A stretch of 64,000 bases of DNA from Desulfuromonas thiophila (GTDB taxonomy: Bacteria; Desulfobacterota; Desulfuromonadia; Desulfuromonadales; Desulfuromonadaceae), in NCBI RefSeq assembly GCF_900101955.1, contig NZ_FNAQ01000001.1, positions 1 through 64,000 of the forward strand, in the 5' to 3' direction. Shown piece after piece: positions 29,957 to 38,297 of the stretch; position 1 is the first letter of the stretch, and every line of letters starts with the position of its first letter. The notes beneath the pieces were generated by a model. It saw only the letters and a list, made by a program, of their open reading frames with translations, made no database searches and had not been told where the DNA came from. Made by a program: the position numbers and the translations under genes.

Positions 29957-30769
29957 CTAGGCGCTGTCGGGAGCGCCGGCCGGCAGTGGGGGTGTCAGAC
30001 CGCGCTGGCGCAGGGCCAGTTTGAAGCGCAGGCAGACATCCGAGGCGAACAGCCGCTCGTAGCGCACATCGAAGACGTAGGCCTTGACGCGGATGCGGGT
30101 GAGGAACTGCCGGTCGAAGGCATCCTCCACCAGCACCACCACCGGTTTTTTCAGGTAGACGTAGGGTGAGCAGAAGGCCGCTTCTTCCGCCAGGGTACGG
30201 AGCAGGGCGGTATCGCTGGCGGCCGGCAGGGAAAACGGAATCTCCACCAGTTCATCGAGGGCGCCGCTGTTGGCGTTGGCGACCGCCTGGCCCAGCACCA
30301 GGGCGTTGGGCAGGTTGATGGTGCTGTCGCCGAAGCTGTGCAGATGGATGGAGCGCAGTCCAATGTGGGTGACCTCGCCGTAATGGTCGCCGACGGCCAC
30401 CATGTCGCCCACGCGGAAGGGGCGGTCGAGCAGAATCACCACGCCGGCGATGATGTTGCGGATGATGTCCTGCGCGCCCAGGCCCAGTGCCAGGCCGACA
30501 GACGCGCCGAGGGTCAGCAATGTGCCCGTGGGTGGCTGGAAGATGACCACCACCACAAACAGGATGGCGGCCAGCCACAGCAGCAGGCGCAGCAGCGGGT
30601 AGCTGCTGGAGATCAGCAGGCGATGGCGGCTGAAGCGGTCGGCCAGCCGTTGCAGGGCCAGCCGCAGCAGCTGGGTGAACCCCCAGGTGGCCAGCAGAAA
30701 CAGCAGCGCCAGCAGCAGGCGGGTGAACGAAAAATGGCTGAGCAGGTGCTGGAGCGATTGCTGTTCCAT
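29957..30769 (-). CDS. MscS-family mechanosensitive channel
   Basis: A 270-residue protein with hydrophobic segments at about 14-33, 50-75 and 84-115. The pore-lining/beta-domain signature is present: LLTLGASVGLALGLGAQDIIRNIIAGVVILLDRPFRVGDMV, then GEVTHIGLRSIHLHSFGDSTINLPN. It is a small MscS homologue of the inner membrane that responds to osmotic tension. Its start lies 15 nt after the ATPase-like gene stop, so the two are probably co-transcribed. Confidence 0.9.
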   Translation of the reverse strand: MEQQSLQHLLSHFSFTRLLLALLFLLATWGFTQLLRLALQRLADRFSRHRLLISSSYPLLRLLLWLAAILFVVVVIFQPPTGTLLTLGASVGLALGLGAQDIIRNIIAGVVILLDRPFRVGDMVAVGDHYGEVTHIGLRSIHLHSFGDSTINLPNALVLGQAVANANSGALDELVEIPFSLPAASDTALLRTLAEEAAFCSPYVYLKKPVVVLVEDAFDRQFLTRIRVKAYVFDVRYERLFASDVCLRFKLALRQRGLTPPLPAGAPDSA

Positions 30770-30784
30770 GAGGTCTCCTCCCGA

Positions 30785-32572
30785 TCAGTACAACAGATTC
30801 ATGGCTTCAAGGGTGCTGCTGACCAGATGCTGGTAGAGCGGACTGACCCGGTGGCACGGCCCGGCGGGGCTGTCCTGCCGGTGCAGCAGGCCCAGGCTGC
30901 ACAGGTGCTGCAGCTGTCGGTGGCTCTGTTCGGGCGGGCACAGAAAGATGCGCTGATGTTCGTCGCTGGTGAGGTCGCCGTGGCCGAGCACCTCGGCCAG
31001 GCACAGGCGCAGTGGCAGCGCGAGATTGCGCAGCGAGCTGCTGTCGAGCCGGCCGAGGGGAAGCAGTTCGATGCGCTGCGATTCGGCATGGAAGCGGGCC
31101 GACAGGCGCCAGTAGTACAGGGCGGCCGTCAGGTTGCTGCCGGCGGCGGCGTACAGTTCGCGGAAGAAACGGTCGCCACGCGGTTTTTGCTGGTTGTCCT
31201 CGTCGGCGGTTTCCGTTTCGGCAACAAAATGCAGCGGATAGCCGCTGATGCGCTGGCGCAGCAGCAACAGTTCGCGTAGCGGCGCCACCCCCTCAAAGCC
31301 GATGGTTAGTTGCTGGCTGAACAGCTGGCCGACACCACAGGCGGCGTCGAGGCGCTGCCAGCAGGGCCGCCGGAAGGCGACCAGCCACAGCAGATGACGG
31401 CTGGTGGCCTGCAGCACCGTGAAAAACAGCCGCGCGGCGCGGTAGCCGTCGATCACGCGCAGGGCCAGCAGGTGACTGTCTTCCACCACGACCACCGAGC
31501 GCGGCTGCTGCAGCAGAGCCTCGATCAGGCCGGTGCCATCGGCCGGACAGTTTTTCAGGCCGCAGGCGGTCGCCAGCCAGTGGAGCAGATCGGTCTCCTG
31601 CTGCAGCCGGCGCGTTGGCCGCAGGTGCAGCACGGCAGGTTCGGGCCCCAGGGCGCTGATGAAGCTGTTGAGCAGCGAGCTGCTGCCGCCGCCCTGCGGG
31701 CCAATGAGGGCGACGCTGGCCGCCCGCCCATCCTGCCAGCGTTGCCAGGCCTCGTCGAGCTGCGCCAGTTCCGCCTGACGTCCGATGAGCAGTTCGCGGT
31801 CGGGCAGGGCCTGCAGATCGAACAGATGGCGGTACAGCGGCGGCAGGCTGTCGCCCTGGCGCAGAATCTCGTCCAGCGCCGGCAGATCGCTGCGCTGCAG
31901 CAGCTTTTCCGGCGGCGGCGCGGGGTGGCGGCGCTGCTGCTGCCAGCGGGACAGCTGTGCCTGTGGCCAGGCAATCAGCCATTGGTACAGCCGGGGCTGT
32001 AACTGCTGCCACAGGGCGGTGGCCCGGGCGAGTTCGCCCTGGTCGCCGGTCGGTGCTGTGGCCTCGGCGGCGGCCGGCGCGGCGGGTTGCTGGCCGAGGG
32101 TTGCGAGGGCGGCGCGCGTCTTCAGCAGGCGTTCTTTGGTGCTGTCCAGGGCGCTGAGCAGCAATTCACGGCGTTGTTCCAGCGCGGTTTCCGCCGGCTG
32201 GTCCTCGTCCGCCGCCGGCGCGGCCAGCTGAAAACACAGCCGCAGGGCCAGCCGGCTGTCGTCAAGCTGCTGATGCAGCGGTTCGAGCTGGTCACGCAGC
32301 GCCTGGCGCATGGCGCCGGCTGCCGGTTCCTCTGCCGGCAGTTGTTGGGGCAGGGCTTCAAGCTGCTGCAACAGCTCGGGCCACAGCCGGCGCAGCAGCA
32401 GGTGCCGCTGGGCGCTGCGCTGCTGCTCCAGGGCGGCCAGGTCAGGGGCGGCCGCCAGGGCCGCATGGCTGGCCGCCAGGGCCTGCTGCAGCGGTTGCAG
32501 GGCGGTATCAAGCTGGGCCAGCAGTTGCTGCCCTACGGCTGGCGGCAGACGGATCGGTTCGGTATCGGTCAT
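30785..32572 (-). CDS. ORC/STAND-like ATPase-fold protein with a defective P-loop
   Basis: A 595-residue protein. The N-terminal half (1-250) is Leu/Gln/Ala-rich helix, probably coiled coil. From about 260 an AAA/STAND-like domain appears: ELLIGRQAELAQLDEAW, ALIGPQGGGSSSLLNSF (about 289-305) in the Walker A position and VVVVEDSHLL (about 361-370) in the Walker B position. The Walker lysine is replaced by Ser, so ATP hydrolysis is doubtful. The C-terminus resembles winged-helix domains (HRQLQHLCSLGLLHRQD). ATG 32572 follows AAGGA. It precedes mscS by 15 nt. I do not recognise the exact family. Confidence 0.65.
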   Translation of the reverse strand: MTDTEPIRLPPAVGQQLLAQLDTALQPLQQALAASHAALAAAPDLAALEQQRSAQRHLLLRRLWPELLQQLEALPQQLPAEEPAAGAMRQALRDQLEPLHQQLDDSRLALRLCFQLAAPAADEDQPAETALEQRRELLLSALDSTKERLLKTRAALATLGQQPAAPAAAEATAPTGDQGELARATALWQQLQPRLYQWLIAWPQAQLSRWQQQRRHPAPPPEKLLQRSDLPALDEILRQGDSLPPLYRHLFDLQALPDRELLIGRQAELAQLDEAWQRWQDGRAASVALIGPQGGGSSSLLNSFISALGPEPAVLHLRPTRRLQQETDLLHWLATACGLKNCPADGTGLIEALLQQPRSVVVVEDSHLLALRVIDGYRAARLFFTVLQATSRHLLWLVAFRRPCWQRLDAACGVGQLFSQQLTIGFEGVAPLRELLLLRQRISGYPLHFVAETETADEDNQQKPRGDRFFRELYAAAGSNLTAALYYWRLSARFHAESQRIELLPLGRLDSSSLRNLALPLRLCLAEVLGHGDLTSDEHQRIFLCPPEQSHRQLQHLCSLGLLHRQDSPAGPCHRVSPLYQHLVSSTLEAMNLLY

Positions 32573-32739
32573 GCGGATAGTCCTTGCTCCGGGGCGAAAG
32601 GGCTGGCATGGTAACGCCGCCCGTTCCCGGCGCATAGCGGAGTGGGGCGGTTCAGGGCGCGCGGCAACGGGCCGTCTGCTCTGGTTTTCTTTATCGGGGC
32701 GCGGGTTGCGCCCGCAGTTCAGGGAGATCGGAAAAACTC

Positions 32740-33486
32740 ATGTTGCGTTCACTGTGGTTTTGCCTGCTGGGAGGCGGGCTGTTGCTGGCGGGGCCGGTCT
32801 GCGCGGCTGAAACGGCCGAACCCCACGCCCCCCTGTTTGCCAACCTCACCAATCAGACCGAGCTGTCCTATGTCCGCACTCGCGGCAACAGTGAGGTCAC
32901 CACCTTTTCCATCAAAAACAAGCTGGGTTACCAGTTCAGTGAGCGTCTCAGCGGTCTGTGGAAGTTCGAGGCGCTCAACGGCGACAGCGAGGGCGTACGC
33001 AACGCCGAATCCTACTTTACCGAATTGAGGGGCGATTACCAGCTGGGACCGCGCCGTTTCACCTATGGCAGCCTCAGCTGGTTCAAGGACCGTTTCGCCG
33101 ACATCGACCTGCGGCTGATCAGCGGTGTCGGTTACGGTTACCGCCTGATCGACAGCCCGCCCCATCTGCTGGTGGCCGAGGCCGGTCTCACCCATACCCT
33201 GGAACAGACGCCGGATGACGACAGCAGCGAGATTGGCGCCCGTCTCTATGCCCGCTACGAATACCGCATCAGCGATGACAGCCTGTTCAGTCAGGACTTC
33301 GAATATCTGGCCGAACTGACCGATCTCAACTCCCACCGGGTCAATACCGAAACGGCCCTGACCACCGCCATCAACAGCTTTCTGGCCCTCAAGACCAGCT
33401 ATGTGATGCGTTACGACAGCGATCCACCCCGCCGCAAGGAGGATACCGATACCATTCTGGGGGTTTCCCTGGTGGTCAAATTCTGA
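32740..33486 (+). CDS. DUF481 outer-membrane protein
   Basis: A 248-residue protein with a signal peptide (cleavage near residue 22, VCAAE) followed by alternating beta strands rich in aromatic residues. TELSYVRTRGNSEVTTFSIKNKLGY is the DUF481 opening motif (salt-induced outer membrane protein YdiY-like). The C-terminus ends LGVSLVVKF, with terminal Phe as expected for an outer-membrane barrel. The function is unknown. It is transcribed alone and followed by a terminator. Confidence 0.87.
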   Translation: MLRSLWFCLLGGGLLLAGPVCAAETAEPHAPLFANLTNQTELSYVRTRGNSEVTTFSIKNKLGYQFSERLSGLWKFEALNGDSEGVRNAESYFTELRGDYQLGPRRFTYGSLSWFKDRFADIDLRLISGVGYGYRLIDSPPHLLVAEAGLTHTLEQTPDDDSSEIGARLYARYEYRISDDSLFSQDFEYLAELTDLNSHRVNTETALTTAINSFLALKTSYVMRYDSDPPRRKEDTDTILGVSLVVKF

Positions 33487-33516
33487 TGGTGGGCGGTTTT
33501 CACTGAATTTTCCACC

Positions 33517-33549
33517 AACCGCGCAGTTTTCGGGCTGCGCGGTTTTTTT
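33517..33549 (+). terminator. Rho-independent terminator after the DUF481 gene
   Basis: AACCGCGCAG pairs with CTGCGCGGTT across an 8-nt loop and is followed by a T-run, 30 nt after the stop codon. Confidence 0.93.
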
Positions 33550-33561
33550 ACGTCCCGCGCC

Positions 33562-33590
33562 TTGACAGTAGGGAATAGTTGCGATACTTT
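33562..33590 (+). promoter_or_regulatory. Sigma-70 promoter of the Fur/PerR-like regulator gene
   Basis: TTGACA (33562-33567), a 17-bp spacer and TACTTT (33585-33590) lie 34 nt upstream of the start codon. The spacer contains an imperfect palindrome (GGAATAGT ... ACTTTCC), a plausible autoregulatory operator overlapping the promoter. Confidence 0.7.
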
Positions 33591-33624
33591 CCTTTTCAAG
33601 AATATTTCCTATCTGGGAGTTTCC

Positions 33625-34104
33625 ATGGAAAAGCTGCCTCTGGCCGAGCAGATGGCCCAATTCGAACAGCGCTGTCGCGCCCTGGCGCTGCGCATGACAC
33701 CCCAGCGGCTGGAGATTTTTCGTCTGCTGGCCGGCGAGGCGGGCCACCCAACGGCCGAACAGCTGCATCAGCGGCTGCTGGCGCAGATGCCGACCCTGTC
33801 TCTCGATACGGTTTATCGCACCCTGGCAACGCTGGTGACCCACGGCCTGGTGCGACGGGTGGTGACGGCGGAAAGTCAGGCGCGCTTCGAGGTGGCGCTG
33901 TCGGAGCATCATCACCTGATTTGCCGGCGCTGCCACAAAATCGTCGATTGCTGCTGGCCGCAGCTCGATTCAGCCGCCCTGCCGTTGCCCGCCGACTGGG
34001 GCCGGCTCGACTGCTGCACCCTCACCGGCTATGGCCTGTGCCGCGCCTGTCAGCAGGCCGAAACGCCGGCGGTGGCGCCGCCGGAGGCGCTGAAACCGCC
34101 CTGA
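33625..34104 (+). CDS. perR: Fur-family regulator, PerR-like
   Basis: A 159-residue DNA-binding metalloregulator. The winged helix contains [28 protein letters not shown] and [22 protein letters not shown]. The metal region has HHH at about 95-97 and two Cys pairs (CRRC about 100-103, CRAC about 139-142) forming the structural Zn site. ATG 33625 follows GGGAG. It lies directly upstream of catalase and rubrerythrin, as PerR-type peroxide sensors often do. The assignment to PerR rather than Fur or Zur rests on this context. Confidence 0.75.
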   Translation: MEKLPLAEQMAQFEQRCRALALRMTPQRLEIFRLLAGEAGHPTAEQLHQRLLAQMPTLSLDTVYRTLATLVTHGLVRRVVTAESQARFEVALSEHHHLICRRCHKIVDCCWPQLDSAALPLPADWGRLDCCTLTGYGLCRACQQAETPAVAPPEALKPP

Positions 34105-34163
34105 TCCTGTTCCCCCGCGGGGCCATCCCCGTTTCGTTCCCCTTGCACAAGGAGAATCCCTCG

Positions 34164-35618
34164 ATGAGCAAAAAACTGACCACCAATGGCGGGGCGCCCG
34201 TCGCCCACAACAACCACTCTCTTACCGCCGGACCGCGCGGTCCGATGCTGCTGCAGGATGTCTGGTTTCTGGAAAAACTGGCCAGTTTTGATCGCGAGGT
34301 CATTCCCGAACGGCGCATGCACGCCAAGGGCTCCGGTGCCTTTGGCACCTTCACCGTGACGCATGATATCAGCCGCTACAGCCGGGCGAAAATCTTTGCC
34401 GAGGTGGGCAAGAAAACCGAGCTGTTCGTGCGCTTTTCCACCGTGGCCGGCGAGCGTGGCGCCGCCGATGCCGAACGCGATATCCGCGGTTTTGCCATGA
34501 AGTTCTATACCGAGGAGGGCAACTGGGATCTGGTCGGCAACAACACGCCGGTGTTTTTTCTGAAAGACCCGAAGAAGTTTCCCGACCTCAATCATGTGGT
34601 CAAGCGCGACCCGCGCACCAACCTGCGCAGCGCCAAGAACAACTGGGATTTCTGGACGCTGCTGCCCGAGGCGCTGCATCAGGTGACCATCACCATGAGC
34701 GAACGCGGTATTCCGCGTTCCTATCGCCACATGAACGGCTACGGCAGCCATACCTACAGTCTGATCAGCGCCGACAACCAGCGTTACTGGGTCAAGTTTC
34801 ACTTCAAGACGCTGCAGGGCATCGCATGCCTGACGGATGCCGAGGCCGAGGCCGTTATCGGCAAGTGCCGTGAAAGCAACCAGCGCGACCTGTACGACAG
34901 CATCGAGCGGGGCGATTTCCCGCGCTGGCAGATGCAGATTCAGGTGGTGCCGGAAGCCGAGGCGGCCAACTTCCCGTTCAACCCCTTCGATCTGACCAAG
35001 GTGTGGCCGCATGGCGACTATCCGCTGCAGGATGTCGGCATTCTGGAGCTCAACCGCAACCCCGACAACTACTTTGCCGAGGTTGAGCAGGCTGCCTTCA
35101 ATCCGGCCAACATTGTGCCGGGGATCGGCTTCTCGCCCGACAAGATGCTGCAGGGCCGGCTGTTTTCCTATGGCGATGCCCAGCGCTATCGCCTGGGGGT
35201 CAACCATCACCTGATTCCGGTCAACCAGCCACGCTGCCCGTTCCATAGCTACCATCGTGACGGGGCCATGCGGGTGGACGGCAATCACGGCAGCACCCTG
35301 GGCTACGAGCCCAACAGCTACGGCGAATGGCAGGAGCAGCCGGATTTCAGTGAGCCGCCGTTGCAGCTGGAGGGCGCGGCCGCCCATTACAGTCACTATG
35401 ACGACAGCGACGACCATTACAGCCAGCCGGGCAATCTGTTCCGGCTGATGACTCCGGCCCAGCGCGAGGCCCTGTTCGGCAACACCGCCCGCGCCATGGG
35501 CGACGCGCCGCGCGAGATCAAGGTGCGGCACGCGCGCAACTGTTACCGGGCCGATCCGGCCTATGGCGCCGGCGTCGCCGCCGCCATGGATATCGACTTG
35601 ACCGAACTTAGCGATTGA
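34164..35618 (+). CDS. katA: Monofunctional haem catalase
   Basis: A 484-residue small-subunit clade catalase. The distal His lies in [14 protein letters not shown] (about 53), with Asn at about 126 in [10 protein letters not shown] and the proximal Tyr in [14 protein letters not shown]. It decomposes hydrogen peroxide in the cytoplasm. ATG 34164 follows AAGGAG; the frame is open upstream but without support. It follows the PerR-like gene by 59 nt and precedes rubrerythrin by 101 nt, a peroxide-defence group. Confidence 0.96.
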   Translation: MSKKLTTNGGAPVAHNNHSLTAGPRGPMLLQDVWFLEKLASFDREVIPERRMHAKGSGAFGTFTVTHDISRYSRAKIFAEVGKKTELFVRFSTVAGERGAADAERDIRGFAMKFYTEEGNWDLVGNNTPVFFLKDPKKFPDLNHVVKRDPRTNLRSAKNNWDFWTLLPEALHQVTITMSERGIPRSYRHMNGYGSHTYSLISADNQRYWVKFHFKTLQGIACLTDAEAEAVIGKCRESNQRDLYDSIERGDFPRWQMQIQVVPEAEAANFPFNPFDLTKVWPHGDYPLQDVGILELNRNPDNYFAEVEQAAFNPANIVPGIGFSPDKMLQGRLFSYGDAQRYRLGVNHHLIPVNQPRCPFHSYHRDGAMRVDGNHGSTLGYEPNSYGEWQEQPDFSEPPLQLEGAAAHYSHYDDSDDHYSQPGNLFRLMTPAQREALFGNTARAMGDAPREIKVRHARNCYRADPAYGAGVAAAMDIDLTELSD

Positions 35619-35719
35619 TTTTTCTTATCCGATCGGAGCCCCCGCGGGGGCTCCGGCAACCTCAAGCCTCAGGCATGGCGCCTGATTTATTGTTCATTCC
35701 AACCAGGAGGGAAGTACCG

Positions 35720-36298
35720 ATGTCCAAATCCGTCAAAGGCACCCAGACCGAACAGAACCTGCTCAAATCCTTCGCCGGCGAAAGCCAGGCCCGCATGCGC
35801 TACACCTACTACGCCAGCATTGCCAAGAAGGAAGGCTATGTGCAGATTGCCGATATCTTTGAGGAAACGGCCAATCAGGAGAAGGAACACGCCAAGCGTT
35901 TCTTCAAGTTTCTCGAAGGCGGCATGCTGGAGATCACCGCCAGCTACCCGGCCGGCAGGATGGGCACCACCATTGAGAACCTGCAGGAATCGGCCGAGGG
36001 TGAGCACGAAGAGCACACCGATCTGTACCCGGCCTTCGCCTCGGTGGCCCAGCACGAGGGTTTCCCTGAAATCGCCGCCGCCTGGCGCGCCATTTCGGTG
36101 TCGGAAAAGCAGCATGAAAAGCGCTTCCGCGAACTGCTGGCCAATGTCGAGAGTGGCCGTGTGTTCAAGCGCGACACGCCGGTGGTGTGGCGCTGCCGCA
36201 ACTGCGGTTATCTGCACGAGGGTACCGAGGCGCCCAAACTGTGCGCCGCCTGTATTCATCCGCAGGCCCACTTCGAGCTGCTGGGCGAAAACTGGTGA
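35720..36298 (+). CDS. Rubrerythrin
   Basis: A 192-residue protein. The N-terminal diiron four-helix bundle has EKEH (about 54-57) and EKQH (about 129-132) with matching Glu residues. The C-terminal rubredoxin domain has Cys pairs CRNC (about 159-162) and CAAC (about 175-178). It reduces peroxide using electrons from rubredoxin-type donors, typical of anaerobes. AGGAGG precedes the ATG. Its last codons (ELLGENW) are the left copy of the 24-bp repeat that also occurs at 48.4 kb, so this gene end looks like an integration target. Confidence 0.95.
   Translation: MSKSVKGTQTEQNLLKSFAGESQARMRYTYYASIAKKEGYVQIADIFEETANQEKEHAKRFFKFLEGGMLEITASYPAGRMGTTIENLQESAEGEHEEHTDLYPAFASVAQHEGFPEIAAAWRAISVSEKQHEKRFRELLANVESGRVFKRDTPVVWRCRNCGYLHEGTEAPKLCAACIHPQAHFELLGENW
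36273..36296 (+). repeat. Left copy of a 24-bp direct repeat (attL-like)
   Basis: An exact 24-base match to 48434-48457 in the same orientation. This copy is the 3' end of the rubrerythrin gene, encoding ELLGENW up to the first base of the stop. See the matching feature and the finding. Confidence 0.75.
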
Positions 36299-36628
36299 GT
36301 TTTCAGCCTGTTGCGATCAGGATGCCAAGTGCAACATTGCCGGGTTGAGGTGATCTGAACGCTGCGGTTTTTCATGGCAGCAGCTAATCTGTTCCATAAC
36401 CGTTTTCATCTTGATCTTAAACAGCATCAACAATGGCCTCCCATGCAACGGGAGGCCATTGTTGTGTGAAAGACAGCCGGCGGGAGAAAAATCCTATTCA
36501 GGGCCTTTTTAGAGCGCTAACCGAAAAAGGGAGATTCACCCTGGATGGAAATTTCCTGCAAACAGGTCAGGGCTTGATGTGGGGTGCTCATCCATGAGTG
36601 AAACAGGCTTTTTCGCTTGGGAGCGCTG
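36299..36628. other. 330-bp gap between rubrerythrin and the YibE/F gene
   Basis: This space lies between convergent genes and holds a perfect long inverted repeat (annotated separately). I see no credible ORF. Confidence 0.5.
36428..36464. terminator. Perfect 15-bp inverted repeat between convergent units
   Basis: CAACAATGGCCTCCC (36428-36442) pairs perfectly with GGGAGGCCATTGTTG (36450-36464) around a 7-nt loop. It lies between the rubrerythrin gene and the end of the leftward methyltransferase run and could terminate both. There is no T-run on either side. Confidence 0.6.
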
Positions 36629-37552
36629 TTATCGGTTCTGTTTCTGTTTGAAAGGATTGTTGATCCAGCGGGTTATTGTGCGGCAGGCGACGCAGGTCCT
36701 GCGCGAACTTTTTTCCGCCAGCATGGCTGCGATCAGAGCTGTCAGGGGAATGGTGGCAATGAGCCCGACGCTGCCGGCCAGGGCGCGGACGATTTCCGCG
36801 GCGAGGTTGTCGCGGCCGATGATTTCGTTGAAGGGGATTTCGTAGGTGGTGAACAATAGCAGCAGATTCAGGCTGCTGCCGGCATAGGCCAGGATCAGGG
36901 TGTTCGACATGGTGCCCATGATGTCGCGGCCGACATTCATGCCCGCGCTCATCAGGCTTCCCATGGTCATGCCGGGGTTGTTGGTCTTGATTTCATGAAT
37001 GGACGAAGAGATGGAAATCCCCACATCCATGACCGCTCCCATGGCACCGATGATGATGCCCGCGAACAGCAGACCCTTGAAATCGAGCTGGCGGCTGTAG
37101 AGGATCAGGTGGATGGCCTCGTCATTGCCCAGGCCGGTGAGATGGGCCATAGAGCCGATGGCAAAGGCCAGCAATCCGGCAATGCCGATGCCGCCGCTGG
37201 TGCCGATGATGGCAGCCAGGGTCTTGTGGTTGAAGCCGCTGACAAACAGCAGGGCCATGACGGTGATGATCTCGCAGATCAGGATCGCGACCAGGGCCGG
37301 GTTGTATCCCGCCAGAATCAGCGGCAGCAGCACCTTGAGGATAAGCAGCACCGTGATGGTCAGGGTGACGATTGTTTTCACTCCTTTGGAACCGCCCACG
37401 ATGATCAGGCTGCCGAGAAAAATGACGACCAGATAAAGCAGCGCCACCTTGTCCTGCAGCAGCCGGTCCGTGACAAACGTCGCCGCCAGCACCTTGATGG
37501 CCAGCAGAACGATCACCAGGCAAACCAGGGCCATGCCCTTTCGACGCCACAT
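36629..37552 (-). CDS. YibE/F-like membrane protein
   Basis: A protein of about 307 residues with seven or eight membrane segments. The family stretches MDVGISISSSIHEIKTNNPGMT, GRDIMGTMSNTLILAYAGSSL and PFNEIIGRDNLAAEIVRALAGSVGLI are those of YibE/F proteins. The frame is open far upstream, overlapping the DUF1638 gene. AGGCAGGGG best supports the ATG at 37552 (37558 is also possible), 14 nt after the DUF1638 stop. It is the last gene of the methyltransferase run. YibE/F function is unknown; a transport role for substrate or product is an inference. Confidence 0.78.
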   Translation of the reverse strand: MWRRKGMALVCLVIVLLAIKVLAATFVTDRLLQDKVALLYLVVIFLGSLIIVGGSKGVKTIVTLTITVLLILKVLLPLILAGYNPALVAILICEIITVMALLFVSGFNHKTLAAIIGTSGGIGIAGLLAFAIGSMAHLTGLGNDEAIHLILYSRQLDFKGLLFAGIIIGAMGAVMDVGISISSSIHEIKTNNPGMTMGSLMSAGMNVGRDIMGTMSNTLILAYAGSSLNLLLLFTTYEIPFNEIIGRDNLAAEIVRALAGSVGLIATIPLTALIAAMLAEKSSRRTCVACRTITRWINNPFKQKQNR

Positions 37553-37565
37553 CGCCATCCCCTGC

Positions 37566-38297
37566 CTAAATGGCCCCATCAGAGTGACAGGAGGAACTCG
37601 CGGCGGCGCAGCGCCGCTTTGCCGCCCGCGCGGCTGCCACGCGGGCCTTGGCCAGCCAGAGTTCCAGGCGACGGGTATCGCCGGTGGTGGTTTCGAGGCT
37701 GAGGTTGAAATCGTTGCAGAATTGACGGGCTGCGGCCAGCAGTGTCTCGCGCTCGCCCGCACCGGTATCGATGAACAGACCGCGCCGGTAATGGCTGAAC
37801 AGCCGCCGTGCCATGGCCATGGGATCCTTGCCGTAGCGAACGACACGGTCCAGCTTGAGGGACTCAATCACCATTTTGGCACTGATCATGGCATAGCCGG
37901 GCGGGATGAACCAGGTGCCGGCTTCGCGACGGATCTCCTCGTTATAACGCTCCGGAGACAATAGCAAGGAGATGCAGTCATCAAACTGCGGCAGAATGAC
38001 GGGAAGGTCGAATGCCTGCTCCAGGTCGCGCAGGGAGCGACAGAAGCCATAACCGAGAAAAATCGCATCCACCTCGGAAGCCAGGGCGCGGATTTCCGTT
38101 TCCAGCCGCTGGCGCATGTTCTGCGGCTCATTATGCAAGGTGGCGTCAAGAAAGATAACCCGACTCACCTCCGGGACGTCTGCCAGCAGGTTTTCGAGTT
38201 CCAGCCGCAGGGCGGAGCAGGCAATGACGCCTAGTCGCACGCCATCACCCTGTGGTTCGCTCTCCGGCGTCGCAGCGGAAATCAGAAGCCGAGACAT
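37566..38297 (-). CDS. DUF1638 family protein
   Basis: A 243-residue protein. LGVIACSALRLELENLL at the N-terminus, FLGYGFCRSLRDL in the centre and Gly-Tyr-rich FIPPGYAMISAK are DUF1638 hallmarks. DUF1638 genes recur beside corrinoid methyltransferases; their role is unknown. The ATG overlaps the RACo-like gene by 16 nt with no ribosome binding site of its own, so translation is probably coupled. The C-terminus is Ala/Arg/Ser-rich. Confidence 0.8.
   Translation of the reverse strand: MSRLLISAATPESEPQGDGVRLGVIACSALRLELENLLADVPEVSRVIFLDATLHNEPQNMRQRLETEIRALASEVDAIFLGYGFCRSLRDLEQAFDLPVILPQFDDCISLLLSPERYNEEIRREAGTWFIPPGYAMISAKMVIESLKLDRVVRYGKDPMAMARRLFSHYRRGLFIDTGAGERETLLAAARQFCNDFNLSLETTTGDTRRLELWLAKARVAAARAAKRRCAAASSSCHSDGAI

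Noticed and set aside
28509-29960. 483-codon + strand open frame opposite the recombinase-family gene
   Set aside because: The translation is Gln/Gly/Ala-rich without domains; the minus strand carries the conserved family motifs.
33579-34163. Long in-frame extension upstream of catalase
   Set aside because: It overlaps the PerR-like gene in another frame, whereas ATG 34164 has AAGGAG and gives standard catalase length.
34050-35531. 493-codon minus-strand open frame opposite catalase
   Set aside because: It is a shadow frame; catalase motifs on the + strand are complete.
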